Shown here in pieces: positions 43,299 through 50,994 of a DNA stretch of 64,000 nt (positions within the stretch are counted from its first letter, which is position 1; every line of letters begins with the position of its first letter). Under the pieces are notes generated by a model. The model made no database searches. It was given only the letters and a program-made list of their open reading frames with translations, and was not told where the DNA came from. The stretch comes from Pseudoxanthomonas suwonensis (lineage in GTDB: Bacteria > Pseudomonadota > Gammaproteobacteria > Xanthomonadales > Xanthomonadaceae). The stretch is taken from the NCBI RefSeq assembly GCF_000972865.1, contig NZ_CP011144.1, positions 2,418,001-2,482,000 of the forward strand. The letters run 5' to 3'. Both the position numbers and the translations under genes were made by a program.

Positions 43299-44756
43299 TC
43301 ACTGCATCAACAGCCTGCCCCGCACGTTACCCCGATCGACCTGCAGCACCAACTGCTGCGGCCGCCGCGCCAGGCCGCTGCGCAGCGCGGTCAGATCGTC
43401 CACCGGGCCGGCGCTGGTGGCGGTGATCACGTCGCCCGGGCGCAGCTGGTTCTGCGCGGCGCGGCTGCCGGCGGCCACGTCCTCGACCAGCACGCCGCCG
43501 CGGCCGCGGGCCTGGCGCTGGGCCTCGGGCAGTTCGGCCAGGCGCGCGCCGGCCAGGCGCGGGTCCATCGCGCCGCCGTCCAGGCTGCGCGGCTGCTCGA
43601 GCAGGGTCGCGGTCAGCGACTGGGTGCGGCCGTCGCGCAGCACCTGCAGCGGCACACTGGCCCCGACCGGCTGCAGGCCCTCGAAGTTGTGCAGCGCCAG
43701 CGGGTCGGCGATGCGCTGGCCGCCGGCGCCGACGATCACGTCGCCCGGACGCACCCCGGCCGCCGCCGCGCCCGAGCCGGGATAGACCTGGGTCACCAGC
43801 GCGCCCTGCTGGCCCTCGTCCAGGCCCAGGCTGCGCGCCAGGCGCGCGTCCAGCCGCTGGGTGTCGATGCCCAGGGTGCCGCGCCGGACCTCGCCGGTGG
43901 TCACCAGCTGCTGGACCACGTCGCGCGCCAGGTTGGAGGGGATGGCCAGGCCCAGGCCGATGTTGCCGGCCATGCTGCCGCGCGGGTTGAGGCTGGCGGT
44001 GTTGATCCCGACCAGCTCGCCGCGCAGGTTGACCAGCGCGCCGCCGGAGTTGCCCGGGTTGATCGAGGCGTCGGTCTGGATGAAGTTCTGGTAGCCCAGG
44101 CCGCGGATGCCGCTGCGGCCGACCGCGGACACGATGCCCGAGGTCACCGTCTGGTTGAGGCCGAACGGGTTGCCGACGGCGACCACGTAGTCGCCCACCT
44201 CCAGCCGGCTGCTGTCGCCCAGCGGCAGGCCGGTGAGGTTCTCGGCCGGGATCCGGATCAGGGCCACGTCGGTGTCGCGGTCCGAGCCCAGGAACTCGGC
44301 GGTGAGCGTGCGCCCGTCGGCCAGGGTCACCGACACGTCGTCGGCGCCTTCGATCACGTGGTGGTTGGTGAGCACGTAGCCGCGGGCGGCGTCGATGATC
44401 ACCCCCGAGCCCAGCGACTCGTTGATCCGCTCCTGCGGCACCTGCGGGAACATGCGCCGGAACACCGGGTCGTCGAAGAACGGGTTGCGCACCGCCACCC
44501 GCTGCTTGGTGTGGACGCTGACCACCGCCGGCATCACCCGCTTGAGCATCGGCGCCAGCGAGGGCATGGCCTGGCCGTCGACCGCGGACGGCAGCGAGGC
44601 GGCGGTGGCCGCCGGCGGCGGCGCAGCGGGGACCGGCACGCCCGTGGCGGGCGCGGCCTCGGCCCGGTTCTCGAGCAACTCGCTCACGGCGGTGGCGGCG
44701 AACCCGCCGAACGCGGCGGCGGCGGTCAGGGCGAGCAGGGTCTTCGCGGGGCGCAT
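43299..44756 (-). CDS. Do-family periplasmic serine protease (DegP/DegQ/MucD)
   Basis: A 485-residue protein with an N-terminal export segment (KTLLALTAAAAFGGFAATAV), a trypsin-like domain and two PDZ domains (from about residues 285 and 390). The triad is His near 131 (LTNHHVIEG), Asp near 160 (RDTDVALIRI) and Ser near 235 (NPGNSGGAL). GSGVIID and VVAVGNPFGLNQ are family signatures. It carries out periplasmic protein quality control. It is divergent from nrdJa, across a 492-base gap. Confidence 0.94.
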   Translation of the reverse strand: MRPAKTLLALTAAAAFGGFAATAVSELLENRAEAAPATGVPVPAAPPPAATAASLPSAVDGQAMPSLAPMLKRVMPAVVSVHTKQRVAVRNPFFDDPVFRRMFPQVPQERINESLGSGVIIDAARGYVLTNHHVIEGADDVSVTLADGRTLTAEFLGSDRDTDVALIRIPAENLTGLPLGDSSRLEVGDYVVAVGNPFGLNQTVTSGIVSAVGRSGIRGLGYQNFIQTDASINPGNSGGALVNLRGELVGINTASLNPRGSMAGNIGLGLAIPSNLARDVVQQLVTTGEVRRGTLGIDTQRLDARLARSLGLDEGQQGALVTQVYPGSGAAAAGVRPGDVIVGAGGQRIADPLALHNFEGLQPVGASVPLQVLRDGRTQSLTATLLEQPRSLDGGAMDPRLAGARLAELPEAQRQARGRGGVLVEDVAAGSRAAQNQLRPGDVITATSAGPVDDLTALRSGLARRPQQLVLQVDRGNVRGRLLMQ

Positions 44757-44933
44757 CGAGCCGGGATCCTCAACGGGAAGTGGGTGCGGGGGACGTTCTC
44801 ATGAAGCTGAACGAGTCTGCTGCGCCTGGATTTAACGGTCGGTGAAGTAGCCTCGCGGGGCAACGTTCCCGTCCCCTGCAGCGGTGGCGGACGGCCCTGC
44901 CGGGAACAATGCGAGCGCGGTCACGCAAGAGTT

Positions 44934-44962
44934 GACAGTCCCCGGAGCCGGGGGTAGCGTGA
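44934..44962 (+). promoter_or_regulatory. possible sigma-70 promoter of nrdJa
   Basis: TTGACA (44934-44939), a 17-base spacer, then TAGCGT (44957-44962). The -35 box is perfect and the -10 box is weak. It lies about 285 bases before the nrdJa start and just upstream of the NrdR-box-like site, where a repressor would act. The long leader up to 45248 shows no cobalamin riboswitch that I can recognise. Confidence 0.4.
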
Positions 44963-44974
44963 CGGCCTGTTGCG

Positions 44975-44990
44975 CCACTAGATATAGCGG
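44975..44990. promoter_or_regulatory. NrdR-box-like site
   Basis: CCACTAGATATAGCGG matches 12 of 16 positions of the NrdR box ACACTATATATAGTGT, starting 12 bases after the -10-like hexamer. NrdR represses ribonucleotide reductase genes according to dATP/ATP. Usually two boxes occur; only one is seen here. nrdR itself is not in the window. Confidence 0.5.
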
Positions 44991-45023
44991 TGCGGCGGAA
45001 TCCAGGCCCAAGCGATGGTGTTT

Positions 45024-45040
45024 CATGAACATGTTTCATG
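45024..45040. promoter_or_regulatory. inverted repeat in the nrdJa leader
   Basis: CATGAA - five bases - TTCATG, in an unusually AT-rich patch between the NrdR-box-like site and the nrdJa start. It could be a second operator or a leader hairpin. The regulator is not known. Confidence 0.3.
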
Positions 45041-45248
45041 GAGGGCGTCGCGGCGGCGAATCGCCGGGGGGTGGCGAGCGGATGCGGCAGGAAAACACAG
45101 TCGGCAGCGGCCTTCCCGGCCGCGGAACCATTACCGCCTGACCCGGCGAGCGGCGCGCGCCAGCGCGACCCGCCGGCCTTGCCGTTCCCCGCTCCGTCCC
45201 CGGCACCCAGGAAGCAGATCACAGGTGCGGTAAGGAGAAACCCACAGC

Positions 45249-47402
45249 ATGAGCACGGTGCGCCTCGAAGTGGTCCAGGACAACACGAAGAGCGGCGAGA
45301 TCCCGCTTCAGCCGGCCTCCCAGGACATCTGGGACAAGAAGTACCGGCTGAAGACCAAGCAGGGCGCGCCTCTGGACGCGGACATCGACGGCACCTACCA
45401 GCGCGTGGCCCGCGCCCTGGCCGACGCCGAGCAGACCGACGAGAAGCGCGCGTACTGGTACGAGCGCTTCCTGTGGGCGCTGCGCCGCGGCGCGATCCCG
45501 GCCGGCCGCATCACCTCCAACGCCGGCGCGCAGGAGCACAAGCCGGCCACCAGCACGATCAACTGCACCGTCTCGGGCACCATCACCGACTCGATGGACG
45601 GGATCCTGGACAAGGTCCACGAGGCCGGCCTGACCCTGAAGGCCGGCTGCGGCATCGGCTACGAGTTCTCCACCCTGCGCCCGCGCGGTGCGTTCGTGGC
45701 CGGCGCCGGTGCCTACACCTCCGGGCCGATGTCCTTCATGGATATCTACGACAAGATGTGCTTCACCGTGTCCAGCGCCGGCGGCCGCCGCGGCGCGCAG
45801 ATGGGCACGTTCGACGTGTCGCATCCGGACGTGAAGGACTTCATCCGCGCCAAGCGCGAGGACGGGCGCCTGCGCCAGTTCAACCTGTCGCTGCTGATCA
45901 CCGACGGCTTCATGCAGGCGGTGGCCGACGACGCCGACTGGCCGCTGGTGTTCCCGGTCAGCGCCAAGGAGCAGGCCGACTTCGACCTGGCCGACGCCGA
46001 CAAGGTGGTCTGGCGCGACTGGCCGACCCACCAGAACTACATCGTCCGCAACGACGGCCTGGTCGCGTGCAAGGTGTACGGGCACATCCGCGCCCGCCAC
46101 CTGTGGGACATGATCATGGTCTCGACGTACGACTACGCCGAGCCGGGCTTCATCCTGATCGACAAGGTCAACGAGATGAACAACAACTGGTGGTGCGAGA
46201 ACATCCGCGCCACCAACCCCTGCGGCGAGCAGCCGCTGCCGCCGTACGGCGCCTGCCTGCTGGGCTCGGTCAACCTGACCACGTTCGTGCGCGACCCGTT
46301 CACCGACAAGGCGCGCTTCGACTGGGAGGAGTACAAGGAAGTCGTGCGCGTGTTCACCCGCATGCTCGACAACGTGGTCGAGGTCAACGGCCTGCCGCTG
46401 GCCCAGCAGCGCGAGGAGATCCTGCGCAAGCGCCGCCACGGCATGGGCTTCCTCGGCCTGGGCAGCACCCTGACCATGCTGAAGATGAAGTACGGCTCGC
46501 CGGAAAGCCTGGGGTTCACCGAGGGCGTGTCGCGCGAAATGGCCGTGGCCGGCTGGGAAGTGGCGCTGTCGCTGGCCCAGGAGAAGGGCCCGGCCCCGAT
46601 CATGGAGGAGCGCTTCACCGTCACCGCGCAGATGCTGCGCCAGCGCCCGGAGATGGCCGCCGACGGCTGGAAGGTCGGCCAGGAGATTCCCGGCAAGGTG
46701 CTGCACGCCCGCTACAGCCGCTACATGCAGCGCGTGGCCGGCGTGGCCCCGGAACTGGTGGACGAGCTGGCCGAGGTCGGCGCCCGCTTCACCCACCACA
46801 GCTCGATCGCGCCCACCGGCACCATCTCGCTGTCGCTGGCCAACAACGCCTCCAACGGCATCGAGCCGTCGTTCGCGCACCACTACAGCCGCAATGTCAT
46901 CCGCGAGGGCAAGAAGTCCAAGGAGAAGGTGGACGTCTACAGCTACGAGCTGCTGGCCTACCGACACCTGGTCAACCCCGGCGCGATGCCGTTCGCCGAG
47001 GACCCGGCCGCGCAGCTGCCGGACTACTTCATCTCCGCCGACGACATCCATCCCAAGGAGCACGTCGACGTGCAGGCCGCCGCGCAGAAGTGGGTGGACA
47101 GCTCCATCTCCAAGACCGCGAACGTGCCCACGGACTACCCGTACGAGGACTTCAAGGACATCTACCGCTACGCCTACGAGCAGGGGCTGAAGGGCTGCAC
47201 CACCTTCCGCTTCAACCCCGCCGCGTTCCAGGGCGTGCTGGTCAAGGAGAAGGACCTGGAGAACACCACCTACCGCTTCGAGCTGGAGGACGGCTCGGTG
47301 CTGGAGGTCAAGGGCAACGAGGAGATCGAGTACGACGGCGAGACCCATACCGCCGCCAACCTGTTCGATGCGCTCAAAGAAGGTTATTACGGCAAGTTCT
47401 GA
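45249..47402 (+). CDS. nrdJa: class II (adenosylcobalamin-dependent) ribonucleotide reductase, large part
   Basis: A 717-residue NrdJa. The 10-stranded barrel carries redox Cys106 in TINCTVSG and the active-site loop N323-P-C325-G-E327 (NPCGEQPLPPYGACLLGSVN), the asparagine/thiyl-cysteine/glutamate triad of RNR. RHGMGFLGLGSTL and APTGTISLSLANNASNGIEP are class II signatures. It makes deoxyribonucleotides with B12 and without needing oxygen. The C-terminal zinc-ribbon/redox tail of full-length NrdJ is absent and is supplied by the separate nrdJb gene at 48165, as in Pseudomonas NrdJab. AAGGAG ten bases before ATG supports the start. Confidence 0.96.
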   Translation: MSTVRLEVVQDNTKSGEIPLQPASQDIWDKKYRLKTKQGAPLDADIDGTYQRVARALADAEQTDEKRAYWYERFLWALRRGAIPAGRITSNAGAQEHKPATSTINCTVSGTITDSMDGILDKVHEAGLTLKAGCGIGYEFSTLRPRGAFVAGAGAYTSGPMSFMDIYDKMCFTVSSAGGRRGAQMGTFDVSHPDVKDFIRAKREDGRLRQFNLSLLITDGFMQAVADDADWPLVFPVSAKEQADFDLADADKVVWRDWPTHQNYIVRNDGLVACKVYGHIRARHLWDMIMVSTYDYAEPGFILIDKVNEMNNNWWCENIRATNPCGEQPLPPYGACLLGSVNLTTFVRDPFTDKARFDWEEYKEVVRVFTRMLDNVVEVNGLPLAQQREEILRKRRHGMGFLGLGSTLTMLKMKYGSPESLGFTEGVSREMAVAGWEVALSLAQEKGPAPIMEERFTVTAQMLRQRPEMAADGWKVGQEIPGKVLHARYSRYMQRVAGVAPELVDELAEVGARFTHHSSIAPTGTISLSLANNASNGIEPSFAHHYSRNVIREGKKSKEKVDVYSYELLAYRHLVNPGAMPFAEDPAAQLPDYFISADDIHPKEHVDVQAAAQKWVDSSISKTANVPTDYPYEDFKDIYRYAYEQGLKGCTTFRFNPAAFQGVLVKEKDLENTTYRFELEDGSVLEVKGNEEIEYDGETHTAANLFDALKEGYYGKF

Positions 47403-47532
47403 CGCTTGCCAGGGCCGCGGCGCGCGCTGTTCCGGGCGCCCGCCGCGGTTGTTGCACCGCTGCATGGCGCCCGGAAAGCTTGAGTGAGTCCCCGATTACC
47501 ACACATATAGAGAGCGCCCGCAGGAGGGCCCC

Positions 47533-48072
47533 ATGAGCAATGGCAATGGTGTGACGGCGACCCTTTCCGAGGCCGCCGATACCGTGAAAGAGAAAGCATC
47601 GGAAGTCGGCAGTGCGATCGCCTCGACCGCGACCGGTGCGGTGGACAGCGCCGGCAAGGCGGTGAAGAAGGCGACCAAGGCCGCGAAGAAGACCGCGGCC
47701 AAGGCCACCAAGGCCGCGAAGAAGACCGCCGCCAAGGCCGGCAAGGCGGTCAACAAGACCGTGGCCAAGGCCAAGAAGTCGCTGACCGCGGCCAAGGACA
47801 AGGCCACTGCCGAGGCCGACGCCCTGCGCAAGAAACTGGGCAAGAAGAAGGCGGCGAAGAAGGCGACCGCCAAGAAGACCGCGAAGAAGGCTGCGCCGAA
47901 GAAAGCTGCGGTGAAGAAAGCGCCGGTCAAGAAGGCTGCGACCAAGAAGGCGCCCGCGAAGAAGGTTGCCAAGAAAGCGGCGCCGAAGAAGGCGGCCAAG
48001 GCCGTTAAGAAAGCCCCGGCCAAGAAGGCGCCCGCCAAGAAAGCCCCGGCGAAGAAAGCCGCGAAGAAGTAA
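47533..48072 (+). CDS. histone H1-like Lys/Ala-rich protein
   Basis: A 179-residue protein. The N-terminal 45 residues are ordinary (EAADTVKEKASEVGSAIAST); the rest is KKA/KKT/KKAP repeats in the style of eukaryotic H1 tails and of AlgP/HctB-like bacterial proteins. It should bind DNA or RNA non-specifically. AGGAGGG precedes the ATG. It sits between nrdJa and nrdJb on the same strand, 130 bases after nrdJa and 92 bases before nrdJb, so the three may be co-transcribed. The repetitive DNA favours length change by slippage. Confidence 0.85.
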   Translation: MSNGNGVTATLSEAADTVKEKASEVGSAIASTATGAVDSAGKAVKKATKAAKKTAAKATKAAKKTAAKAGKAVNKTVAKAKKSLTAAKDKATAEADALRKKLGKKKAAKKATAKKTAKKAAPKKAAVKKAPVKKAATKKAPAKKVAKKAAPKKAAKAVKKAPAKKAPAKKAPAKKAAKK

Positions 48073-48089
48073 CAACCACCACCGCAATA

Positions 48090-48118
48090 CCTTCCCTCCC
48101 CCGCGCGGGGAGGGAAGG
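48090..48118 (+). other. intergenic hairpin between H1-like gene and nrdJb
   Basis: A perfect 12-bp stem CCTTCCCTCCCC / GGGGAGGGAAGG with a five-base loop and no following T-run. It could be a processing or stability element that sets the ratio of the H1-like protein to NrdJb. Confidence 0.55.
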
Positions 48119-48164
48119 CGGCGGCGTCCCCGCCGCTCAACCGCAACGCACACAGGACACGCAG

Positions 48165-48944
48165 ATGGCCGTCAAGATCGACAAGAAAATCAAGGGATAC
48201 GCCGTGGTCACCCCCGAGGACAAGGCGCGCGAAGCGGCGCCACCGGTGGTCGCCGCGCCGGTCGATCGGGCCACGGTGGAAGCCGAGGCGGCCAAGGACA
48301 ACATCATCCACATGCACGAGCGCATCGAGCGCCCGGAAGTCCTGATCGGCAGCACCTACAAGATCAAGTCGCCGATGGTCGAGCACGCCATGTACGTGAC
48401 CATCAACGACATCGTCCTCAACGCCGGCACCGAGCACGAGCTGCGCCGCCCGTTCGAGGTCTTCATCAACTCCAAGTCGATGGATCACTTCCAGTGGATC
48501 GTCGGCCTGACCCGGATCATGTCCGCCGTGTTCCGCAAGGGCGGCGACGTGACCTTCCTGGTGGAGGAGATGAAGGCCGTGTTCGACCCGCGCGGCGGCT
48601 ACTTCAAGGCCGGCGGTGTGTACATGCCCTCGCTGGTGGCCGAGATCGGCGCCGTGGTCGAGGAACACATGAAGTCGATCGGCCTGATCCACGACCCGGA
48701 GATGAGCGCCCACCAGCGCGCCCTGATCGCCGAGAAGCGCAAGCAGTTCGAGGAGCGCTCAAAAAAAAACAGTGACGTGAGCGCGGCGCCGTCCGCCGGC
48801 ACCCAGGAGGACATCGCGGTGACCGGCGACGGCACCAGCTTCCCGCCCAGCGCGACCATGTGCCACAAGTGCAGCACCAAGGCGCTGGTGATCATGGATG
48901 GGTGCGCGACTTGTTTGAATTGCGGGTATAGCAAGTGCGGCTGA
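48165..48944 (+). CDS. nrdJb: class II ribonucleotide reductase, C-terminal part (NrdJb, TSCPD/zinc ribbon)
   Basis: A 259-residue protein. A TSCPD-type domain (STYKIKSPMVEHAMYVTIND, RPFEVFINSKSMDHFQWIVG, DPRGGYFKAGGVYMPSLVAE) is followed by a flexible linker and a Cys-rich tail, MCHKCSTKALVIMDGCATCL ending CGYSKCG, which re-reduces the active site of NrdJa by thiol exchange. It therefore completes the enzyme encoded at 45249. A run of nine A (48761-48769) interrupts the otherwise GC-rich linker. A one-base slip either way meets a stop within four codons, giving a subunit without the redox tail. Confidence 0.93.
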   Translation: MAVKIDKKIKGYAVVTPEDKAREAAPPVVAAPVDRATVEAEAAKDNIIHMHERIERPEVLIGSTYKIKSPMVEHAMYVTINDIVLNAGTEHELRRPFEVFINSKSMDHFQWIVGLTRIMSAVFRKGGDVTFLVEEMKAVFDPRGGYFKAGGVYMPSLVAEIGAVVEEHMKSIGLIHDPEMSAHQRALIAEKRKQFEERSKKNSDVSAAPSAGTQEDIAVTGDGTSFPPSATMCHKCSTKALVIMDGCATCLNCGYSKCG

Positions 48945-48966
48945 GGTTGCATATCGCATGACTTCG

Positions 48967-49000
48967 AAAGGCCCGGGTTCTTCCTGGGCCTTTTTCTTTG
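48967..49000 (+). terminator. rho-independent terminator after nrdJb
   Basis: An AAAGGCCC / GGGCCTTT stem with an 11-base loop, then a T-rich tract (TTTTTCTTT overall). It marks the end of the nrdJ cluster and the left boundary of the cassette array. Confidence 0.9.
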
Positions 49001-49041
49001 CTTGGTGCGAAAGCGCAAGTTGGCTTTCAGGGGGAAGTGTC

Positions 49042-49308
49042 GTGGCTAATCCGTATAAAGCACCAGAGTCCAGTCAGACCGCTGAAGCCAAGGCTTCGAA
49101 GCCCAACGCAGCAATCTCCATCGTCTACGTGGGCGTAGGCGGGCTGCTTCTTCTTGGTCAACTCTTATCTCTTCTTTCGGGCAGCTACAAAGCAAGGGCG
49201 TTGAACGGCGATGAGGCGTTCGGTGCATTGCTGGCCACAGTCGCCATTGCCGCGTTGAGCGGGTGGCTTTGCTACCACGGGATCAAGCGGCTGAAACGTC
49301 GCAGCTAA
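49042..49308 (+). CDS. cassette 1: small membrane protein of unknown function
   Basis: An 88-residue protein with two hydrophobic helices (AISIVYVGVGGLLLLGQLLS, FGALLATVAIAALSGWLCYH) and a basic C-terminus. GTG at 49042 with GGGGAAG upstream is preferred; the frame is open from 48958, but that would place the start on the nrdJb terminator. The stop lies on the attC left core. No family is recognised. It could be resident rather than a true cassette gene, because no recombination core precedes it. Confidence 0.6.
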   Translation: MANPYKAPESSQTAEAKASKPNAAISIVYVGVGGLLLLGQLLSLLSGSYKARALNGDEAFGALLATVAIAALSGWLCYHGIKRLKRRS

Positions 49309-49363
49309 CAATTCGTCCAAGCCGACGCCGCTTCGCGACGCGGCTTAACTCAAGCGATATCCC
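49304..49363 (+). other. attC site 1, right core degenerate
   Basis: Left core GCTAAC, central palindrome GACGCCGCTTCGCGACGC, right end TCAAGCGATATCC in place of the expected GTTRRRY. The loss of the GTT probably makes it a poor substrate for integrase. Confidence 0.75.
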
Positions 49364-49543
49364 CCGTACACGGGTGGATAAGTGGTATCGCTCCGGAAAA
49401 GGAGATTAGCAAGCGGTCCGAAGGTGGCCGGCTGCACTCTTTGGGGCGGTAACCTTTTGATAAAGAAAGGCTTCAATCTTGACTTGGCTCGCCGAAGAGC
49501 CTGAATATCGGGCGCATATCCCCGGATTTGGGGGCTACTTAGA

Positions 49544-49550
49544 GTTAGGC
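49544..49550 (+). other. isolated attC right core GTTAGGC
   Basis: The cut point here gives cassette 2 a length of 362 bases, in line with the others. The 180 bases between attC 1 and this core (49364-49543) do not fit a normal attC and carry no ORF that I trust. They look like a decayed cassette or a rearranged attC. Confidence 0.5.
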
Positions 49551-49567
49551 CGCAGGGGAAGGCGACC

Positions 49568-49858
49568 ATGATCTTTGAGTACACACAAATGGACTCTGCG
49601 GGTACGCGGTCCATGCACGTACTTGGCATTCCCACCTATGCAGCATTGTTTGCTCTCATCTGGGCCTTCCCATACGGGAAGCCTTTCCTTGGCCTTCTAG
49701 TGGCAGCTCTAGGGTCACTTGCCTATCAATTCTTGTATAGCAAGGCACTCTATGCTTTTGTCCATAAGCTCAGGCAGCCGCGGCCCTATTGGCAGTTCGC
49801 TTTCGTAGTCGTCTGTGCTCAGGCTTTGGCGTTGGGAGCGTTGTATGCTGCTGCCTAA
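49568..49858 (+). CDS. cassette 2: small integral membrane protein
   Basis: A 96-residue protein with three hydrophobic helices (YAALFALIWAFPYGKPFLGL, LLVAALGSLAYQFLYSKALY, FAFVVVCAQALALGALYAA) and a short basic loop (HKLRQPRPYW). GGGGAAGG stands before ATG 49568. The stop overlaps the attC left core. No homologous family is recognised. Confidence 0.7.
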   Translation: MIFEYTQMDSAGTRSMHVLGIPTYAALFALIWAFPYGKPFLGLLVAALGSLAYQFLYSKALYAFVHKLRQPRPYWQFAFVVVCAQALALGALYAAA

Positions 49859-49912
49859 CAATTCATTCAAGCCGACGCCGCTTCGCTGCGCGGCTTAACT
49901 CAGGCGTTATAC
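49853..49912 (+). other. attC site 2
   Basis: GCCTAAC left core, GACGCCGCTTCGCTGCGCGG centre, GTTATAC right core. Sixty bases. Confidence 0.9.
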
Positions 49913-50246
49913 GGTGGTGCGTGGCCGTCTCGCGCTTCCTCCTTCGGTCAGGTCATCGGGGCGTTCCGCATCGGCTCCGGTTAACAGTCCCAAGCGTCCT
50001 CGCCACCGGTCCGCACAACGTTGTGCCCGGCAGCCTTCTTACCCGGCGGCGCTCACTGTCACGCTTCTTCGGCGGTCGCCCGGCTGATGCCTGGTCGGGC
50101 AAGCCCTGTCGCCGTCACTTGTGGCATTCTCGGCTGGCAGTGGCGGTGCTGGGGAGCACAGGTCCAATCGGCCAGCCTCGCCGGGCACCACCGCATAACC
50201 ATTCATTCAAGCCGACGCCACTTCGTGGCGCGGCTTAATTCAAGCG
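49907..50246 (+). other. cassette 3, no convincing ORF
   Basis: A 340-base cassette without an ATG-started frame of note. One plus-strand frame from GTG 49921 stays open through the attC, but its product is Arg/Pro/His-rich and has no ribosome-binding site. Long blocks match cassette 4 (CAGGTCATCG, CCGCATCGGCTCCGGTT, CTTCTTCGGCGG, GGCGGTGCTGGGGAGCAC), so the pair are diverged copies of one noncoding or cryptic unit. Confidence 0.65.
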
Positions 50247-50252
50247 TTATAC
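50193..50252 (+). other. attC site 3
   Basis: GCATAAC left core, GACGCCACTTCGTGGCGCGG centre, GTTATAC right core. Sixty bases. The centre pairs CCAC/GTGG where other sites pair CCGC/GCGG. Confidence 0.9.
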
Positions 50253-50590
50253 GGTAGTGCGGAAGGCGCCTCGCCGCTTCTTCCTTCGGCCAGGTCATCG
50301 CGGCGTCCCGCATCGGCTCCGGTTCGTAGTCCTTACCGTCCTCGCCACCTGCCCGTACACCGCTCCGCCAGGTCGCTTCATTGCCCGCCTGCGATCACCG
50401 TCCCACTTCTTCGGCGGCCGCCTACCTCATGGCATCTCGGGCAAGCCACATTGCCAGTGCTTATGGCATGCTCGCCCCAGCGGCGGCGGTGCTGGGGAGC
50501 ACGGAGCCAGGCCTTGGGGGCTCGCTGGGCACTACCGTCTAACAACTCATTCAAGCCGAACCTGCTTCGCAGGTCGGCTTAATTCAAGCG
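50247..50590 (+). other. cassette 4, homologous to cassette 3, no convincing ORF
   Basis: A 344-base cassette. The frame matching that of cassette 3 (from GTG 50257) is also open and runs through the attC into the next gene, as expected of a frame without selection on its stop. Nucleotide identity with cassette 3 is patchy, high in four blocks. It could be a promoter-bearing, structural-RNA or relic cassette. Confidence 0.65.
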
Positions 50591-50596
50591 TTAGGA
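50537..50596 (+). other. attC site 4
   Basis: GTCTAAC left core, GAACCTGCTTCGCAGGTCGG centre, GTTAGGA right core. Sixty bases, with the extra A in the left stem arm that gives the extrahelical base used by integrases. Confidence 0.9.
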
Positions 50597-50607
50597 CCGG
50601 GACCAAC

Positions 50608-50934
50608 ATGGTCGATTCGTCGAATCCAGTAAGTGCCAGAAGCTATGTTGCTGCTTGGCTTTCGGAGAATCATGAGCGGCCGGGCCTTAAGCAACTCAAG
50701 TTTGAGACCGTAGAATTACCCGCCAAGACTTTTTCAGCTTGGTACGAGATGCCTCGCTATCTCATAGACGTCTGCGTTTGGGAACATGCTTATTGCCTCG
50801 ACATATTGGTTATTGATCAGTCGTCTGATGCGGTGGTGTTCTCGGAGACAGGCTCTTGCGAGAGCACAATCGACCTCTTGGCACGTCTCAACTCGCTCTC
50901 AAACTGGGCATCCGCGCGTGCAGCCGGTGCCTAA
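50608..50934 (+). CDS. cassette 5: hypothetical protein
   Basis: A 108-residue soluble protein: ARSYVAAWLSENHERPGLKQ, PAKTFSAWYEMPRYLIDVCV, ILVIDQSSDAVVFSETGSCE, STIDLLARLNSLSNW. The alternating strand/helix pattern resembles small immunity-like or SMI1-like proteins, but I make no family call. ATG 50608 is 18 bases after the recombination point. The TAA stop is part of the attC left core. Confidence 0.7.
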   Translation: MVDSSNPVSARSYVAAWLSENHERPGLKQLKFETVELPAKTFSAWYEMPRYLIDVCVWEHAYCLDILVIDQSSDAVVFSETGSCESTIDLLARLNSLSNWASARAAGA

Positions 50935-50988
50935 CAATTCATTCAAGCCGAACCTGCTTCGCAGGTCGGCTAAATTCAAGCGTTAGGC
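50929..50988 (+). other. attC site 5
   Basis: GCCTAAC left core, GAACCTGCTTCGCAGGTCGG centre, GTTAGGC right core. One change (CTAAATTC for CTTAATTC) relative to site 4. Confidence 0.9.
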
Positions 50989-50994
50989 ATACCC

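Noticed and set aside
44760..45248. Cobalamin riboswitch upstream of nrdJa
   Set aside because: I looked for the conserved B12-box and core helices and could not find them; only protein-type operators are plausible.
45219..47465. 748-codon minus-strand frame opposite nrdJa
   Set aside because: Antisense to an unambiguous ribonucleotide reductase with its active-site loop; composition is that of a shadow frame.
49345..49635. 96-residue minus-strand ORF in the cassette array
   Set aside because: It overlaps attC 1 and the start of cassette 2, runs against the direction of all other cassettes and has no ribosome-binding site.
49789..50238. 149-residue plus-strand frame across attC 2 and cassette 3
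   Set aside because: It starts inside another gene and reads through two attC sites. Retained only as a note on the ORF-less cassettes.
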